A stretch of DNA of 64,000 nt from an uncultured Myxococcales bacterium. GTDB lineage: Bacteria > Myxococcota_A > UBA9042 > CAIXZC01. Both the position numbers and the translations under genes were made by a program. The DNA lies in the NCBI GenBank assembly GCA_903895725.1, contig CAITUV010000032.1, forward strand, positions 1-64,000. The letters run 5' to 3'. Of this stretch, positions 42,722-52,157 are shown piece after piece; the first letter of the stretch is position 1; the number at the start of each line of letters is the position of its first letter. The notes under the pieces were generated by a model. The model did not search any database and had not been told where the DNA came from. It saw only the letters and a list, made by a program, of their open reading frames with translations.

Positions 42722-44455
42722 TCAGATGAGCATCGTGTCGTCCTGCGTCACCCGGAGCACCTCTTCGATGGAGGTCAGCCCCGAGAGCACCTTGCGGGCT
42801 CCGTCCCCCCGCAGCGTTGTCATCCCGTCCTTGAGCGCCTGCCGCCGCAGCTCCGACGCGTTGGCCTTGGCCATCACCAGGTCACGCACCGAATCGGTGA
42901 CCACCAGCAGCTCGAAGATTCCCTTTCGCCCCGCATACCCGGTCCCGGAGCAGTCCGGGCACCCCTTGGGAACGAAGATCGTCGCGCTCCGCCCGTCCGT
43001 GATTCCCAACTGCCGGAGCTGCAGCGGGCTCGCCTCCACCGGCTGCCGGCACGACTTGCACAGGACCCGCACGAGTCGCTGCGCCATCACCGCCATGACC
43101 GACGAGGCAATCAGGAAGGGCTCCACGCCCATGTCCGTCAACCGCGTAAACGTCGACGGCGCATCGTTCGTGTGCACCGTCGAGAACACCAGGTGGCCCG
43201 TCAGCGAGGCCTGGATCGCGATCTCCACCGTCTCCTTGTCTCGAATCTCGCCCACCAGGATCACGTCCGGATCCTGCCGCAGGAAGGCTCGCAGGGCCGA
43301 CGAGAACGTCACGTCGATCTTCGGATTCACCTGCATCTGGTTGATGCCGGTGAGCTGGTATTCCACCGGGTCTTCGATCGTCAGGATCTTCTTGTCCGGC
43401 GAGTTGATCGCGGTCAACCCCGCATACAGCGTGGTCGTCTTGCCCGACCCGGTGGGGCCCGTCACCAGGATGATTCCATGCGGACGATGGATCAGGTAGT
43501 CCACCTTGTTCCGGTCATCCCCCGCCATTCCCAGGTCCTCGAGGTCGAGCACCGTGGTCGTCTTGTCCAGGAGTCGAAGCACCAGGCTCTCTCCAAACGC
43601 AATCGGAATGGTCGACAGTCGGATGTCCACGTCACGGCCCGCGATGCGGATTCGGATTCGACCGTCCTGCGGTCGCCGCTTCTCGGCAATGTTCAGCGTG
43701 CCCATGATCTTGATTCGGGACGTGATGCTCGACTGGAGCCGCTTGGGGACGTTGAGCACTTCGTGAAGCACGCCGTCCTTGCGGAACCGCACCGAGATCC
43801 CCCTCTCGAACGGCTCGATGTGAATGTCCGAGGCCTTCTCCTTGACCGCCTGTGCCAGGATGGAGTTGACCAGGCGGATGATCGGAGCCTCGTCGTCCTC
43901 TTCGAGGAGGTCCTTGGTCGATTCCTCCAGGTCGTGCGCCAGGCTGCCCAGGTCCTCCGACCCCTCGATGTCGCCCATCACTTCCTGGGCCCCCGTGCGC
44001 CGGTCGTACTGGGCGTTGAGCGCGGACAGCACCAGGTCCAGCATCGCGACGACTGGCTCGATCCCCGCTCCGTACAACGAAGCCAGGTCGTTGAGCACCG
44101 CCACCTGCGTCGGATCGATCAGGGCCACCACGACCTTTCCCCGGCGTCGATACAGCGGGGCAAAGCCGTGCTGCTTGGCAAAGGCCAGTGAGAACGGCTC
44201 CACCAGGTTCGGATCGAGCTGGGACTTGTCGAACTCCTCGACGAACTCCATTCCGAACTGGTAGGACAGCGCCAACGCCACGTCACGCTGGCTCACCGCC
44301 CCCTGCCCGACGAGGATCTCGCCGAACCGCCCGCCCTTCTCCTGCTGGGCCCGAAGCGCCCCGGTGATCTCGGCCTCCGACAGCACGCCCATGTCCTTGA
44401 GCACCTGGCCGATGAGCCGGTCGTCGAACAGCCGCTTGCTCCTGACTTCGCTCAT
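42722..44455 (-). CDS. gspE: type II secretion ATPase GspE
   Basis: The protein has 577 residues; its ATG overlaps the gspD stop (ATGA at 44455-44452). An N-terminal T2SSE domain (LIGQVLKDMGVLSEAEI) leads to a hexameric ATPase with Walker A GPTGSGKTTTLYAGL, the Asp and His boxes (TIEDPVEYQL, FSTVHTNDAPSTFTRLTDMG), Walker B RQDPDVILVGEIRD, and a zinc-binding tetracysteine module CKSC...CPDC. These features are fully conserved, so it should be an active ATPase powering pseudopilus assembly. Confidence 0.97.
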   Translation of the reverse strand: MSEVRSKRLFDDRLIGQVLKDMGVLSEAEITGALRAQQEKGGRFGEILVGQGAVSQRDVALALSYQFGMEFVEEFDKSQLDPNLVEPFSLAFAKQHGFAPLYRRRGKVVVALIDPTQVAVLNDLASLYGAGIEPVVAMLDLVLSALNAQYDRRTGAQEVMGDIEGSEDLGSLAHDLEESTKDLLEEDDEAPIIRLVNSILAQAVKEKASDIHIEPFERGISVRFRKDGVLHEVLNVPKRLQSSITSRIKIMGTLNIAEKRRPQDGRIRIRIAGRDVDIRLSTIPIAFGESLVLRLLDKTTTVLDLEDLGMAGDDRNKVDYLIHRPHGIILVTGPTGSGKTTTLYAGLTAINSPDKKILTIEDPVEYQLTGINQMQVNPKIDVTFSSALRAFLRQDPDVILVGEIRDKETVEIAIQASLTGHLVFSTVHTNDAPSTFTRLTDMGVEPFLIASSVMAVMAQRLVRVLCKSCRQPVEASPLQLRQLGITDGRSATIFVPKGCPDCSGTGYAGRKGIFELLVVTDSVRDLVMAKANASELRRQALKDGMTTLRGDGARKVLSGLTSIEEVLRVTQDDTMLI

Positions 44456-47127
44456 TTGTCCCCCGTCGGCTGCGGCTGAGTCGGGTCGTACTCCAGATCA
44501 TGGGTCTCCGGCGGCCCGACCATGTCCACGGCGGTCCCCTCGAACTCCGCCCGCTCGCGCCCCTCCCGGTCCGCCTTGGCCCGGTCCACCACCTGCCTCA
44601 TCTGCTCGAGCGCTCCGTGCTTCTTCTCGTAGTCCACCAGCCCCTGCCGCTCCTTCTCCTTGGTCGCCAGGTACTCGGCAAACCGCCGGATCTCCTCCAG
44701 CCGCTCCCGGTGGATGCGGGACAGGTCGGACGGGTCCGCGATGATGTGCGGAATGATGATCATCAACAGGTTCTTCTTCTCCGTCTTGGTCACCGTCTTG
44801 CGGAACAGGATCCCCAGCAGGGGCACGTCCCCCAGGAACGGAACCTTGTCCACGCCTTCCGACTCGGTGTCCCGGATCAGGCCGCCGATTACCACCGGCT
44901 GCTGGTCCTTCACCACCACGGTGTTGGTCACCTTCCGCTTGGAGGTCGTGGGGCCGAGGTTCCGGTCAATGCTCTCCACATCGTCCACCGACTGGTCGAT
45001 CTCCAGCCGCACGTAGTTCGACTCGTTGACGTGCGGCGTGATCTTGAGGGTCAGGTCCACGTCGATGCGCTGCACCATCCCCATGCCGCCGCCCAGGAGG
45101 CTGCTCATCAGCCCGTACCCGCCGCCGTACCCGCCCAGAGCGGACGAGATGCCGCTGGTGGCATCCCGGCCGCCGGTCATCCCGCCGTAGCCACCGTAGC
45201 CACCAAGGCCTCCCAGCCCCGCCATCCCGGCAAGACCGCCCAGCCCGCCCATGCTCGACGCCTGGTACGGGATCTGCTTTCCGACCTGGATCTCGGCCTC
45301 TTCGTTGTCCATGGTCAGAATGTGCGGCGTGGACAGGATGTTCACGTCCGAGTTGGACGCGATGGCCTGCAGCAGGAAGCCAAACGATGGGATCGACAGG
45401 TCGCCCGACAGCCCCTCCGCCGTCCCGGTGCTCCCCGTGGAGAGATCCACCAGCGGCCCCTGCATGCCGGTAGCCAGCCCGCCCTTCATGAGCTGCTGCA
45501 TGTCGAGCCCCGAGACGCCCAGGCCTCCCAACCCCATGAGCAGCGGAACCGTCTCGCCGTCCACGTCCACCGACGTGCCTGCACTGCCCGATATCCCGAA
45601 CTTCCGCTCCTTGTTTGAGGAGATCTCCATGATCATCGCCTCGACGTAGACCTGCTTGCGCCGGATGTCGAGCTTCTCGATGACCCGCTTCATGCTCTCG
45701 AAGTCCTTGAGCGAGGCCTCGATGATCAGCGAGTTGGTCTGCTTGTGCGCCGTAACTTTGACCTCCCCTTCGAACAACCCGGCCACGCCGGCTCCGCCCC
45801 CACCAGCGGCCCCTGCAGCCCCGCCCCGCGGCCCGGCTGCACCTCGAGGAGCCCCACCTCGCCCGCCGCCCGCTGCCCCGCCCGAAGCCAGCGAGGACAG
45901 CGTCGACGCCAGCTCCTCGGCATCCGCGTTCTCCAGGTAGTAGATGTGGATTCCCCCTTCCCCCGGAATCGGCACGTCGATCTTGCGCAGCAGCTTGTCC
46001 ACCTGGAGGTACGTCGAGGAGTTGCACACGATGAGCAGCTGGTTGGTGCGCTCGTCCGCAAAGATCTTCGAAACCTTGATCTCCTCCCCCGCCTCCTTGT
46101 CTACCGACGACGGCCCCGTCGGAGCCGACGGCTGCCCTCGCGGAGGACGAGGCTGCGCCACGGCCCGCGGCCTCCCGGCCGGTCCACCACCGCCGCTGGC
46201 CCCCTCACCGAACATTCCCGAGATCACTTCGACCAGCTGCGTGGCATCGGCATACTGCACTGGACGGACCCACGTCTTCTCCTTGTCCGTCGGAAGGTCC
46301 AGCTCCGCCACAAACTTCTCCAGCTTCTTCACCATGACCGCAGCATCGGTCACGATCAGCGTGTCTTCACCGTAGCTGATGATTTCGCCGGCACGCCCCT
46401 TGAAGTTGTTCAGCACCTGGGAAAGCTCGGAGGCCGGCATGAACTTCAGCTTGATCACTTTGGTCACCATCCCCTCGTCCGAAGGGACGCCGGCCCCTGA
46501 CTTCAGGAATGGAATCGTCTCCTGCTTGCCCGTGTTCTCCGGCACGATCCGAAGGAACTTGCCCGACGGAGCCACGATCAACTGGTGCGCCCGGAGCACG
46601 GAGAGGAACGCCTTGTACGCCTCGGCCACCGTCACCGGCTGCGGCGACATCAGCGTGATCGTCTTGCCCTGGAACCCGCCCGTCAGCAGGAAGTTCTTGT
46701 CCGTCCAGCACGAGACGAGGCGGATGAGGTCGTCCAGCGGCATGTCCTTGAAGTCCAGCGCCACCATGTCGTTGAGCCCGAGCTTCTGGCACGGGATCTC
46801 CGACACGCCCGACGGGCTGACCTTGATCACGTTGGCCGGGGCCGTTGCCTCGACCACGTTCTTGGGGGCCTCCCCCGGAGCAGCGCCCGTCCCCGTCGCG
46901 GTCCCCCCGGATTCCGTCCCCGTGGGTGCCACCTGCGGAGCGAAATCACGCGGCGGTGCCATGCCGTCCCGAGGTACCACGCCGGGAGCTCCCCCCGCAC
47001 CCACCCCGGAAGGCGGCGATTCCGGCCCCCTCCCCGGATCCGGAGGCAGCACCTGCGAGTACGCCATGCCGCTCGCTCCCAGCACGGCAACCAGAACCCC
47101 TGCGGTCAACCAGTTCTTGCCCTTCAT
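44452..47127 (-). CDS. gspD: type II secretion secretin GspD
   Basis: The protein has 891 residues. ATG 47127 is chosen because GAGGAG precedes it and a signal peptide (MKGKNWLTAGVLVAVLGASGMAYS) begins there. The mature start is Pro/Gly-rich (about 25-105). N-domains with VALDFKDMPLDDLIRLVSCWTDKNFLLTGGFQGKTITLM and later VEAMIMEISSN lead into the secretin channel domain, marked by TPHILTMDNEEAEIQVGKQIPY and VVIGGLIRDTESEGVDKVPFLGDVPLLGILFR. Two long Gly-rich loops (about 430-460 and 635-680) are unusual and probably lie in the channel. GspD forms the outer-membrane pore. No pilotin gene is visible nearby. Confidence 0.95.
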   Translation of the reverse strand: MKGKNWLTAGVLVAVLGASGMAYSQVLPPDPGRGPESPPSGVGAGGAPGVVPRDGMAPPRDFAPQVAPTGTESGGTATGTGAAPGEAPKNVVEATAPANVIKVSPSGVSEIPCQKLGLNDMVALDFKDMPLDDLIRLVSCWTDKNFLLTGGFQGKTITLMSPQPVTVAEAYKAFLSVLRAHQLIVAPSGKFLRIVPENTGKQETIPFLKSGAGVPSDEGMVTKVIKLKFMPASELSQVLNNFKGRAGEIISYGEDTLIVTDAAVMVKKLEKFVAELDLPTDKEKTWVRPVQYADATQLVEVISGMFGEGASGGGGPAGRPRAVAQPRPPRGQPSAPTGPSSVDKEAGEEIKVSKIFADERTNQLLIVCNSSTYLQVDKLLRKIDVPIPGEGGIHIYYLENADAEELASTLSSLASGGAAGGGRGGAPRGAAGPRGGAAGAAGGGGAGVAGLFEGEVKVTAHKQTNSLIIEASLKDFESMKRVIEKLDIRRKQVYVEAMIMEISSNKERKFGISGSAGTSVDVDGETVPLLMGLGGLGVSGLDMQQLMKGGLATGMQGPLVDLSTGSTGTAEGLSGDLSIPSFGFLLQAIASNSDVNILSTPHILTMDNEEAEIQVGKQIPYQASSMGGLGGLAGMAGLGGLGGYGGYGGMTGGRDATSGISSALGGYGGGYGLMSSLLGGGMGMVQRIDVDLTLKITPHVNESNYVRLEIDQSVDDVESIDRNLGPTTSKRKVTNTVVVKDQQPVVIGGLIRDTESEGVDKVPFLGDVPLLGILFRKTVTKTEKKNLLMIIIPHIIADPSDLSRIHRERLEEIRRFAEYLATKEKERQGLVDYEKKHGALEQMRQVVDRAKADREGRERAEFEGTAVDMVGPPETHDLEYDPTQPQPTGDK

Positions 47128-47152
47128 CGCTTCTCCTCTTCTCACCACCGGC

Positions 47153-48163
47153 TCACTCGATCTTGTACGACATGGTGTGCTGCTTCCCACGCCGCATGAT
47201 GTCCAACGTGATGCTGCTCGAATTCTGGAGCTGCGTGAACAGCTCCAACGCCTTCCCCGGCGACGACAGCTCCTCGCCGTTGATCTGCTGAATCACGTCG
47301 CCGGAGCGAATCCCCAGCGACCGGTACAGACTGTTGGGCCGCACACCGATCAGCTTGAACCCCTTGTAGGTCCCCGAGTCCTTGTCGTAGTTGGGAATCA
47401 CCCGGGCCTCCCGCCCGAGCTTCGCCAGATCCTGGAGCTGCTCGTTGAGCATGCCACGGTCGATCTGGTACTCCCACGGCCCGGTCTGCTTGACCCCCTC
47501 GGAATAGGACGACGCAGCCGCCGGAGCCGCACTCGGAGCGGCTTCCCGCATCGGCTCCGCACTCTCCCTTATCGGTGCAGCGACCCGGCCGCCGCCCGCC
47601 AGCATCGGATCCGGCCCCTTCGGTTCGTGCTTCTTCCACAGGAGCTCCGTGACCCCCTGGCTCGCCGTGATGTAGTAGTTCGTGATCTCGCTGACGAGAA
47701 AGCCGCCTTTCAGCTCCGTCCCGATTCCCACCCACTTGGGATCCCCGCCGTCTATCTTCACCATGGCCAGGCTCTTGCTCGGATCCAGCGGAGTCGTGAT
47801 CACGGCAATCAGCTCCAGGTCGAGTTGGCCGCCGGCCTGCTCCGCCGGAGCGGCCTCTTCCGTCGGGACCGCCTCTTCCACCTTGGCAACCTCTGGGGCC
47901 GGCTCGCCCGTTTCCTCCGGCTTGGTCGACTTCAGCAGCTCCATCCGTCTCTCCAGGTCGACGCTCCGGAGAGGAGCGGGTCGCCGGAACTCCTGCAGCT
48001 CCTCGTCCGCCCCCTCCTCCGCCTCCCCCGTCTCCCCGGCAGGCACGACCTTGAAGACCTCGAACTCGACGTAGGACATCGCAGCATTGGCCGCCGCGTA
48101 TCCTGCTCCCACCAACAGGACCGAGTTCAGGATCCAGAAGTAGCGCTTGAACAGGAACTCCAT
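47153..48163 (-). CDS. gspC: type II secretion protein GspC with PDZ domain
   Basis: The protein has 336 residues. ATG 48163 follows GGGGG, and the membrane helix begins a few residues later (YFWILNSVLLVGAGYAAANAAMS). Then come an acidic linker, the HR domain (about 105-185, LELIAVITTPLDPSKSLAMVKI, VGIGTELKGGFLVSEITNYYI), a Pro/Ala/Glu linker, and a C-terminal PDZ domain (GFKLIGVRPNSLYRSLGIRSGDVIQQINGEELSSPGKALELFTQLQN). GspC links the inner-membrane platform to the secretin and selects substrates. It is the first gene of the operon. A perfect sigma-54 promoter lies 119 bp upstream. Confidence 0.93.
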   Translation of the reverse strand: MEFLFKRYFWILNSVLLVGAGYAAANAAMSYVEFEVFKVVPAGETGEAEEGADEELQEFRRPAPLRSVDLERRMELLKSTKPEETGEPAPEVAKVEEAVPTEEAAPAEQAGGQLDLELIAVITTPLDPSKSLAMVKIDGGDPKWVGIGTELKGGFLVSEITNYYITASQGVTELLWKKHEPKGPDPMLAGGGRVAAPIRESAEPMREAAPSAAPAAASSYSEGVKQTGPWEYQIDRGMLNEQLQDLAKLGREARVIPNYDKDSGTYKGFKLIGVRPNSLYRSLGIRSGDVIQQINGEELSSPGKALELFTQLQNSSSITLDIMRRGKQHTMSYKIE

Positions 48164-48281
48164 GCTCGACCCCCGATTCCGTCTTCGCTCCCACAACGGC
48201 CCCGGCCGCTCTCAAGACCGGCCCCGGGCCTCCCTCCGTCCTGCGCATTCCGCACGCACGGGCGGAGGCAGCATCATGGCT

Positions 48282-48297
48282 TGCAAGGTTTGTGCCA
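48282..48297 (-). promoter_or_regulatory. sigma-54 promoter of the gsp operon
   Basis: On the minus strand the sequence TGGCAC-AAACC-TTGCA matches the full sigma-54 consensus TGGCAC-N5-TTGCW. It is oriented toward gspC, and the regulator gene directly upstream encodes an NtrC-type activator. Between promoter and regulator lie the dyads GCGACA-tgccc-TGTCGT (48339-48355) and AATTG-a-CAATT (48378-48388), possible activator sites. Confidence 0.75.
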
Positions 48298-48426
48298 TTT
48301 CCGGCGGCCCAGCAAATCGGCCTCCCAGGCCGTTTTGCGCGACATGCCCTGTCGTCTCGCCTGCCCCGTCTTGCCAAATTGACAATTCGACCTTTCTCGG
48401 GTCCCGGCTGCTGGCACTTCTGTCAA

Positions 48427-49803
48427 CTACGGTTCCTCGTCCCGCTCCTGGCGGTCCAGGATCCGGTAGACCGTGCGCTGCGAGATCCCAAGCAGATGGG
48501 CAGCCAGCCGCTTGTTGCCGCGGGTCAGCTTGAGCGTCTGCGTGAGCATCAGCTTCTCCATCTCCTCCATGGTCGTTCCCATGGGCAGCGTGATGCTCCC
48601 GTCCTCCGGCCCCGCCCGGAGCACAGTCTCGGGAAGATCCTCTTCGGTGAGCATGTTCCCCTTGGCCAGGACTACTGCCCGCTCGATGGCATTCTCCAGC
48701 TCGCGCACGTTCCCCGGCCAGTTGAAGGAGGTCAGCGTGTCCAGCGCCCCCCTCGATATCCCCTCGATCTGCCGGTTGTTCTTCTTGGCATAGCGCCGAA
48801 GGAAGAAGTCTGCCAGCAGCGGAATGTCCTCCTTTCTCTCGCGCAGGGACGGCAGCTTCAGCACGATCACGTTGAGCCGATAGTACAGGTCCTCCCGGAA
48901 CTTCCCTTCCTTGACCTGCTCCTCGAGGTCATGCTTGGTCGCCGTGATGAGCCGCACGTCCACCTGCACCGGCCGTGCCCCGCCGACAGGCCGCACCTCC
49001 CCCTCCTGCAGCACGCGCAACAGCTTCCCCTGCAACGACAGATCCAGCTCCGACATCTCGTCCAGGAACAGTGTTCCTCCGTCCGCCTCGCGAAACAGCC
49101 CGGGACGCTCCTTGTGCGCCCCGGTGAACGCCCCCTTCTCGTGCCCGAACAGCTCGGCCTCGGCCAACTCCCTGGGCAGCGCCGCACAGTTGAACGGAAT
49201 GAATACCCGGTCCGCCCGACGGCTCCACTGGTGAAGCTGCCTCGCCACCAGCTCCTTGCCCGTCCCGCTCTCCCCGGACAGCAGCACGTTGGCCTCGCTG
49301 GCCGCCACCTGGCGGGCCATGTCCAGCAGCTTGCGGACCACCAGGCTGTTCCCGACGATCAGCCGGTCCTTGCCCGTCGTCTCCAGCAGGTTGCGGAGGT
49401 TCCGGTTCTCCAGGAGAAGGACCTGCTTCTCCATGGCCCTGCGGACTCCCTTGAGAATCTGGATCTTCTTGAAGGGCTTGGTGACAAAGTCGTACGCCCC
49501 CTCCTTCATGGCCTCCACGGCCCGTGCGACCGTCCCGTACGCGGTCATGAGGATGACTTCCGTCTCGGGCGACACGGTCTTGACCGACCGCAGCAGATCC
49601 AGACCGTCCATGTCGGGCATCATCAGGTCGGTCAGCACCACGTCCACCCGGTGCCTCCGCACGGTCTCGAGCGCCACACGCCCCCCGGCCGCCAGGAGCA
49701 CCCGGTACCCTTCCCGGGCAAAAACCCCCTCGAGACTCTCGAGGTTCGAGTGATCGTCATCCACGACGAGCAGCGTCGGCGACGTCGCCCGCCCATCCTG
49801 CAT
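48427..49803 (-). CDS. NtrC-family sigma-54 response regulator
   Basis: The protein has 458 residues. ATG 49803 has GGGGGAG eight bases upstream; an in-frame ATG at 49833 with GAGGT is also possible. A receiver domain (about 9-120) has the acidic pocket DDD and phosphoacceptor Asp59 (VLTDLMMPDMDG). The AAA+ domain (about 150-375) has Walker A GESGTGKE and the sigma-54-contact loop GAFTGA, plus DEMSELDLSLQGKLLRVLQ. A Fis-type helix-turn-helix closes the chain (KLTRGNKRLAAHLLGISQRTVYRIL). It should activate sigma-54 promoters, most plausibly the one at 48282-48297 before the gsp operon. No sensor kinase gene is in the window. Confidence 0.93.
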   Translation of the reverse strand: MQDGRATSPTLLVVDDDHSNLESLEGVFAREGYRVLLAAGGRVALETVRRHRVDVVLTDLMMPDMDGLDLLRSVKTVSPETEVILMTAYGTVARAVEAMKEGAYDFVTKPFKKIQILKGVRRAMEKQVLLLENRNLRNLLETTGKDRLIVGNSLVVRKLLDMARQVAASEANVLLSGESGTGKELVARQLHQWSRRADRVFIPFNCAALPRELAEAELFGHEKGAFTGAHKERPGLFREADGGTLFLDEMSELDLSLQGKLLRVLQEGEVRPVGGARPVQVDVRLITATKHDLEEQVKEGKFREDLYYRLNVIVLKLPSLRERKEDIPLLADFFLRRYAKKNNRQIEGISRGALDTLTSFNWPGNVRELENAIERAVVLAKGNMLTEEDLPETVLRAGPEDGSITLPMGTTMEEMEKLMLTQTLKLTRGNKRLAAHLLGISQRTVYRILDRQERDEEP

Positions 49804-49845
49804 CCAGTCTCCCCCTCGCTCCAGCTCAGCCATGTAGGACCTCAA

Positions 49846-49861
49846 CCGGACCCCGGTCCGG
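49846..49861. promoter_or_regulatory. 7-bp inverted repeat before the regulator gene
   Basis: CCGGACC-cc-GGTCCGG is a perfect dyad with a two-base centre, 13-43 bp before the possible start codons. It may be an operator, for example for autoregulation, or an RNA hairpin. Confidence 0.35.
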
Positions 49862-49977
49862 CAACGCTACCAACCCATGCCCCCCGCACTGCATTCCCCC
49901 TGCCCGTGCCCTACTGCATCTGCCGGCGCCCCGATGGCCCCTCCCGGGTGGTCGGGGCTGCGTAGTCCGTGCCCCAC

Positions 49978-52062
49978 CTACTTCCCAACGCACAGCCCCC
50001 CCTCGCAGTGCCCTCCGTCGCCGCACGGCAACCCGTCCTCCAACGCCGAGAAGGCTGTCTGCGAAAGGGCCGGCTGGCACTTCCGGCACGGGCCGGCCGG
50101 GTCCACAGTCCCCTGCATCACGCACTCGCCCTCCACCACGCAGTAGGTCTGCCCGATGGGGAACTCGCACTTGCCCTGCGCACAAGTGTCTTTCGTGCAG
50201 AACAACGAATCGACGCAGCTCCCGCACGAGCCGCCGCACCCGTCGTCCGAGCACTCCTTACCCGCACAGCTCGGCGTGCACGGAGGAAGCAGGCACTGCC
50301 CGAAATTGCAGAAGAACGGCGACGAGCAGTTGCCGCAGGTTCCCCCGCAGCCGTCAGGGCCGCATTCCTTGTCGATGCAGTTGGGAGTGCACAGGCAAAG
50401 ACCGCCGACGCACTTGAGCCCCTTGGCGCAGGTACCGCAGCTCCAGCCGCACAGGTCCGACCCGCACTCCTGGAACGCGCAGTTACCCGCATGGTCGCAG
50501 CAGTCCCCGTTGTAGCAGTGCTCGCCGGAGGCGCACCAGTGACCGTCCTTCAGCTCGCTCCACACCGTGGAGGACTGGTCGGGCAGGCACACCAGGCACG
50601 GCTGCCCGGGCTTGGCCGCTCCGGTCGGGATGCACGCCCCGTCGAGAGCACACCAGCCCTCGTTGGGCAAGTGCAGACACTTCCACTGCTGGCACGAGTC
50701 GACCGTGCAGCCGAGCTGGTCATTGCAGTCGCCGCAGCTCCCGCCGCAGCCGTCCGAGCCGCACTCCTTGCTGACACAGTCCGGCTGACAGCACTTGCCG
50801 GCCAGGCACACGGCCCCCTCGTTGCAGCAGATTCCGTTGCAGTCCACGTACTCGCACTTGCACTTGCCTGCCTTGCAGGCGCCATTGGCCTTGCAGCCGG
50901 TACCGTCAGGCATCTTGCTCCACCAGGCGACATCCTGCCCCGGGTCGCAGAACTGGCAGGAATTGCCGGCATCGACGGTCTGGGGCGGATAGCAGCTTCC
51001 GCCGATGAAGCACCCGGCTCCCATCTTGTGGGTGCAGGCCCCGTCGAGGCAGATGTCCTCGGTGCAAGGCTGGCCGTCGTCGCACTCCCCGCAGGAGCCG
51101 TCACAGCCGTCATCCCCGCACTTTTTGTCCCCGCAGTAAGGCGTGCACAGGCACTGCCCGTCCACGCACTTGCTCTGGACTCCCTCGCACTGGCCACATA
51201 GCCCCCCGCACCCGTCATCGCCGCATTCCTTCAGCGCACAAGCCGGGACACAGGCGCACTGGCCATCCAAACATCCCTCCTGAGGTCCGGTGCACGTGCC
51301 GCAGCTCCCTCCACACCCGTCATCGCCGCAGACATGGTCGCCGCACATCGGCTGGCAGATACAGGCTCCTTCGCCGGAGCACTTGTGATTCAGCGGACAC
51401 TCTCCACAGGAGCCGCCGCAGCCATCGTCGCCGCATTCCTTGTCCTGGCAGGAGGGAGCGCAGACGCAAATGCCGTTCAGGCAGGCCTCCTGTCCCGGGT
51501 CGCACTCGCCGCAGCTTCCGCCACAGCCGTCCGGGCCGCACTCCAGCCCCACGCACACGGGCATGCAGCCGCACACCCCCTCCACGCACGGGGCCTCGGG
51601 GTCCGGACACGCCCCGCACACCCCCTCGCACCCGTCCGGCCCGCACTCCTTCCCTTCGCAGTCGGGGGTGCAGACGCACTCCCCTTCCACACACTCGGTC
51701 TGGGCTCCCAGGCAATACCCGCACTCGCCGCCACACCCATCCGGCCCGCACTCTTTCCCCTGGCAGACCGGCCAACAACAGGTCCCATCGACACAGGTCC
51801 CACCGTCACAAGTCTCCGCCTCCTCCCAGAACCCCTCCTCGCTGCAGACCATGGCGACGTTCTGCTCGCATCGCCGGACACCTGCCTCGCACACGGGCGG
51901 AGGCGGCACTTCGGAGCGGAGATCCGCTAGCGCCTCCGCTCGATGGTCATCCGTGCGCACCTCGGGCGGAGGTCCTCCCGCCGGCTTGCCCGTGCCGCAG
52001 CCCGCAGCGACCGCCAGGCCCACACAAACCACTGTCACGGCTGTCCGCAAAAGACCGCGCAT
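49978..52062 (-). CDS. lipoprotein with eleven ECGxDGCGGxCGxC repeats
   Basis: The protein has 694 residues. ATG 52062 follows GGGGGGAGAG and starts the signal peptide MRGLLRTAVTVVCVGLAVAAGC (Cys22). After an acidic spacer, eleven Cys-rich modules of the form KECGxDGCGGxCGxC recur, grouped as seven, then a divergent region with QFCDPGQDVAWWSKMPDGTGC, then four more. Two segments of the type CxxCxPxxSxTxWSxLxDGxxC near the middle and end resemble each other (SSTVWSELKDGHWC and SQTAFSALEDGLPC). Such modules are common in myxobacterial surface proteins and are presumably disulfide-rich. No enzymatic domain is visible. It has its own promoter, divergent from the GH92 gene. Confidence 0.85.
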   Translation of the reverse strand: MRGLLRTAVTVVCVGLAVAAGCGTGKPAGGPPPEVRTDDHRAEALADLRSEVPPPPVCEAGVRRCEQNVAMVCSEEGFWEEAETCDGGTCVDGTCCWPVCQGKECGPDGCGGECGYCLGAQTECVEGECVCTPDCEGKECGPDGCEGVCGACPDPEAPCVEGVCGCMPVCVGLECGPDGCGGSCGECDPGQEACLNGICVCAPSCQDKECGDDGCGGSCGECPLNHKCSGEGACICQPMCGDHVCGDDGCGGSCGTCTGPQEGCLDGQCACVPACALKECGDDGCGGLCGQCEGVQSKCVDGQCLCTPYCGDKKCGDDGCDGSCGECDDGQPCTEDICLDGACTHKMGAGCFIGGSCYPPQTVDAGNSCQFCDPGQDVAWWSKMPDGTGCKANGACKAGKCKCEYVDCNGICCNEGAVCLAGKCCQPDCVSKECGSDGCGGSCGDCNDQLGCTVDSCQQWKCLHLPNEGWCALDGACIPTGAAKPGQPCLVCLPDQSSTVWSELKDGHWCASGEHCYNGDCCDHAGNCAFQECGSDLCGWSCGTCAKGLKCVGGLCLCTPNCIDKECGPDGCGGTCGNCSSPFFCNFGQCLLPPCTPSCAGKECSDDGCGGSCGSCVDSLFCTKDTCAQGKCEFPIGQTYCVVEGECVMQGTVDPAGPCRKCQPALSQTAFSALEDGLPCGDGGHCEGGLCVGK

Positions 52063-52086
52063 CTCTCCCCCCAAGCCTTGGATCTG

Positions 52087-52115
52087 ACTATACAGCAGGG
52101 GCGGCGGCGGGGCAA
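52087..52115 (-). promoter_or_regulatory. promoter of the Cys-rich lipoprotein gene
   Basis: On the minus strand, TTGCCC (52115-52110) and TATAGT (52092-52087) are 17 bp apart, with the spacer made of GCC triplets. The start codon lies 25 bp downstream. Confidence 0.65.
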
Positions 52116-52118
52116 AAA

Positions 52119-52150
<32 letters not shown>

Positions 52151-52157
52151 AAAATGC

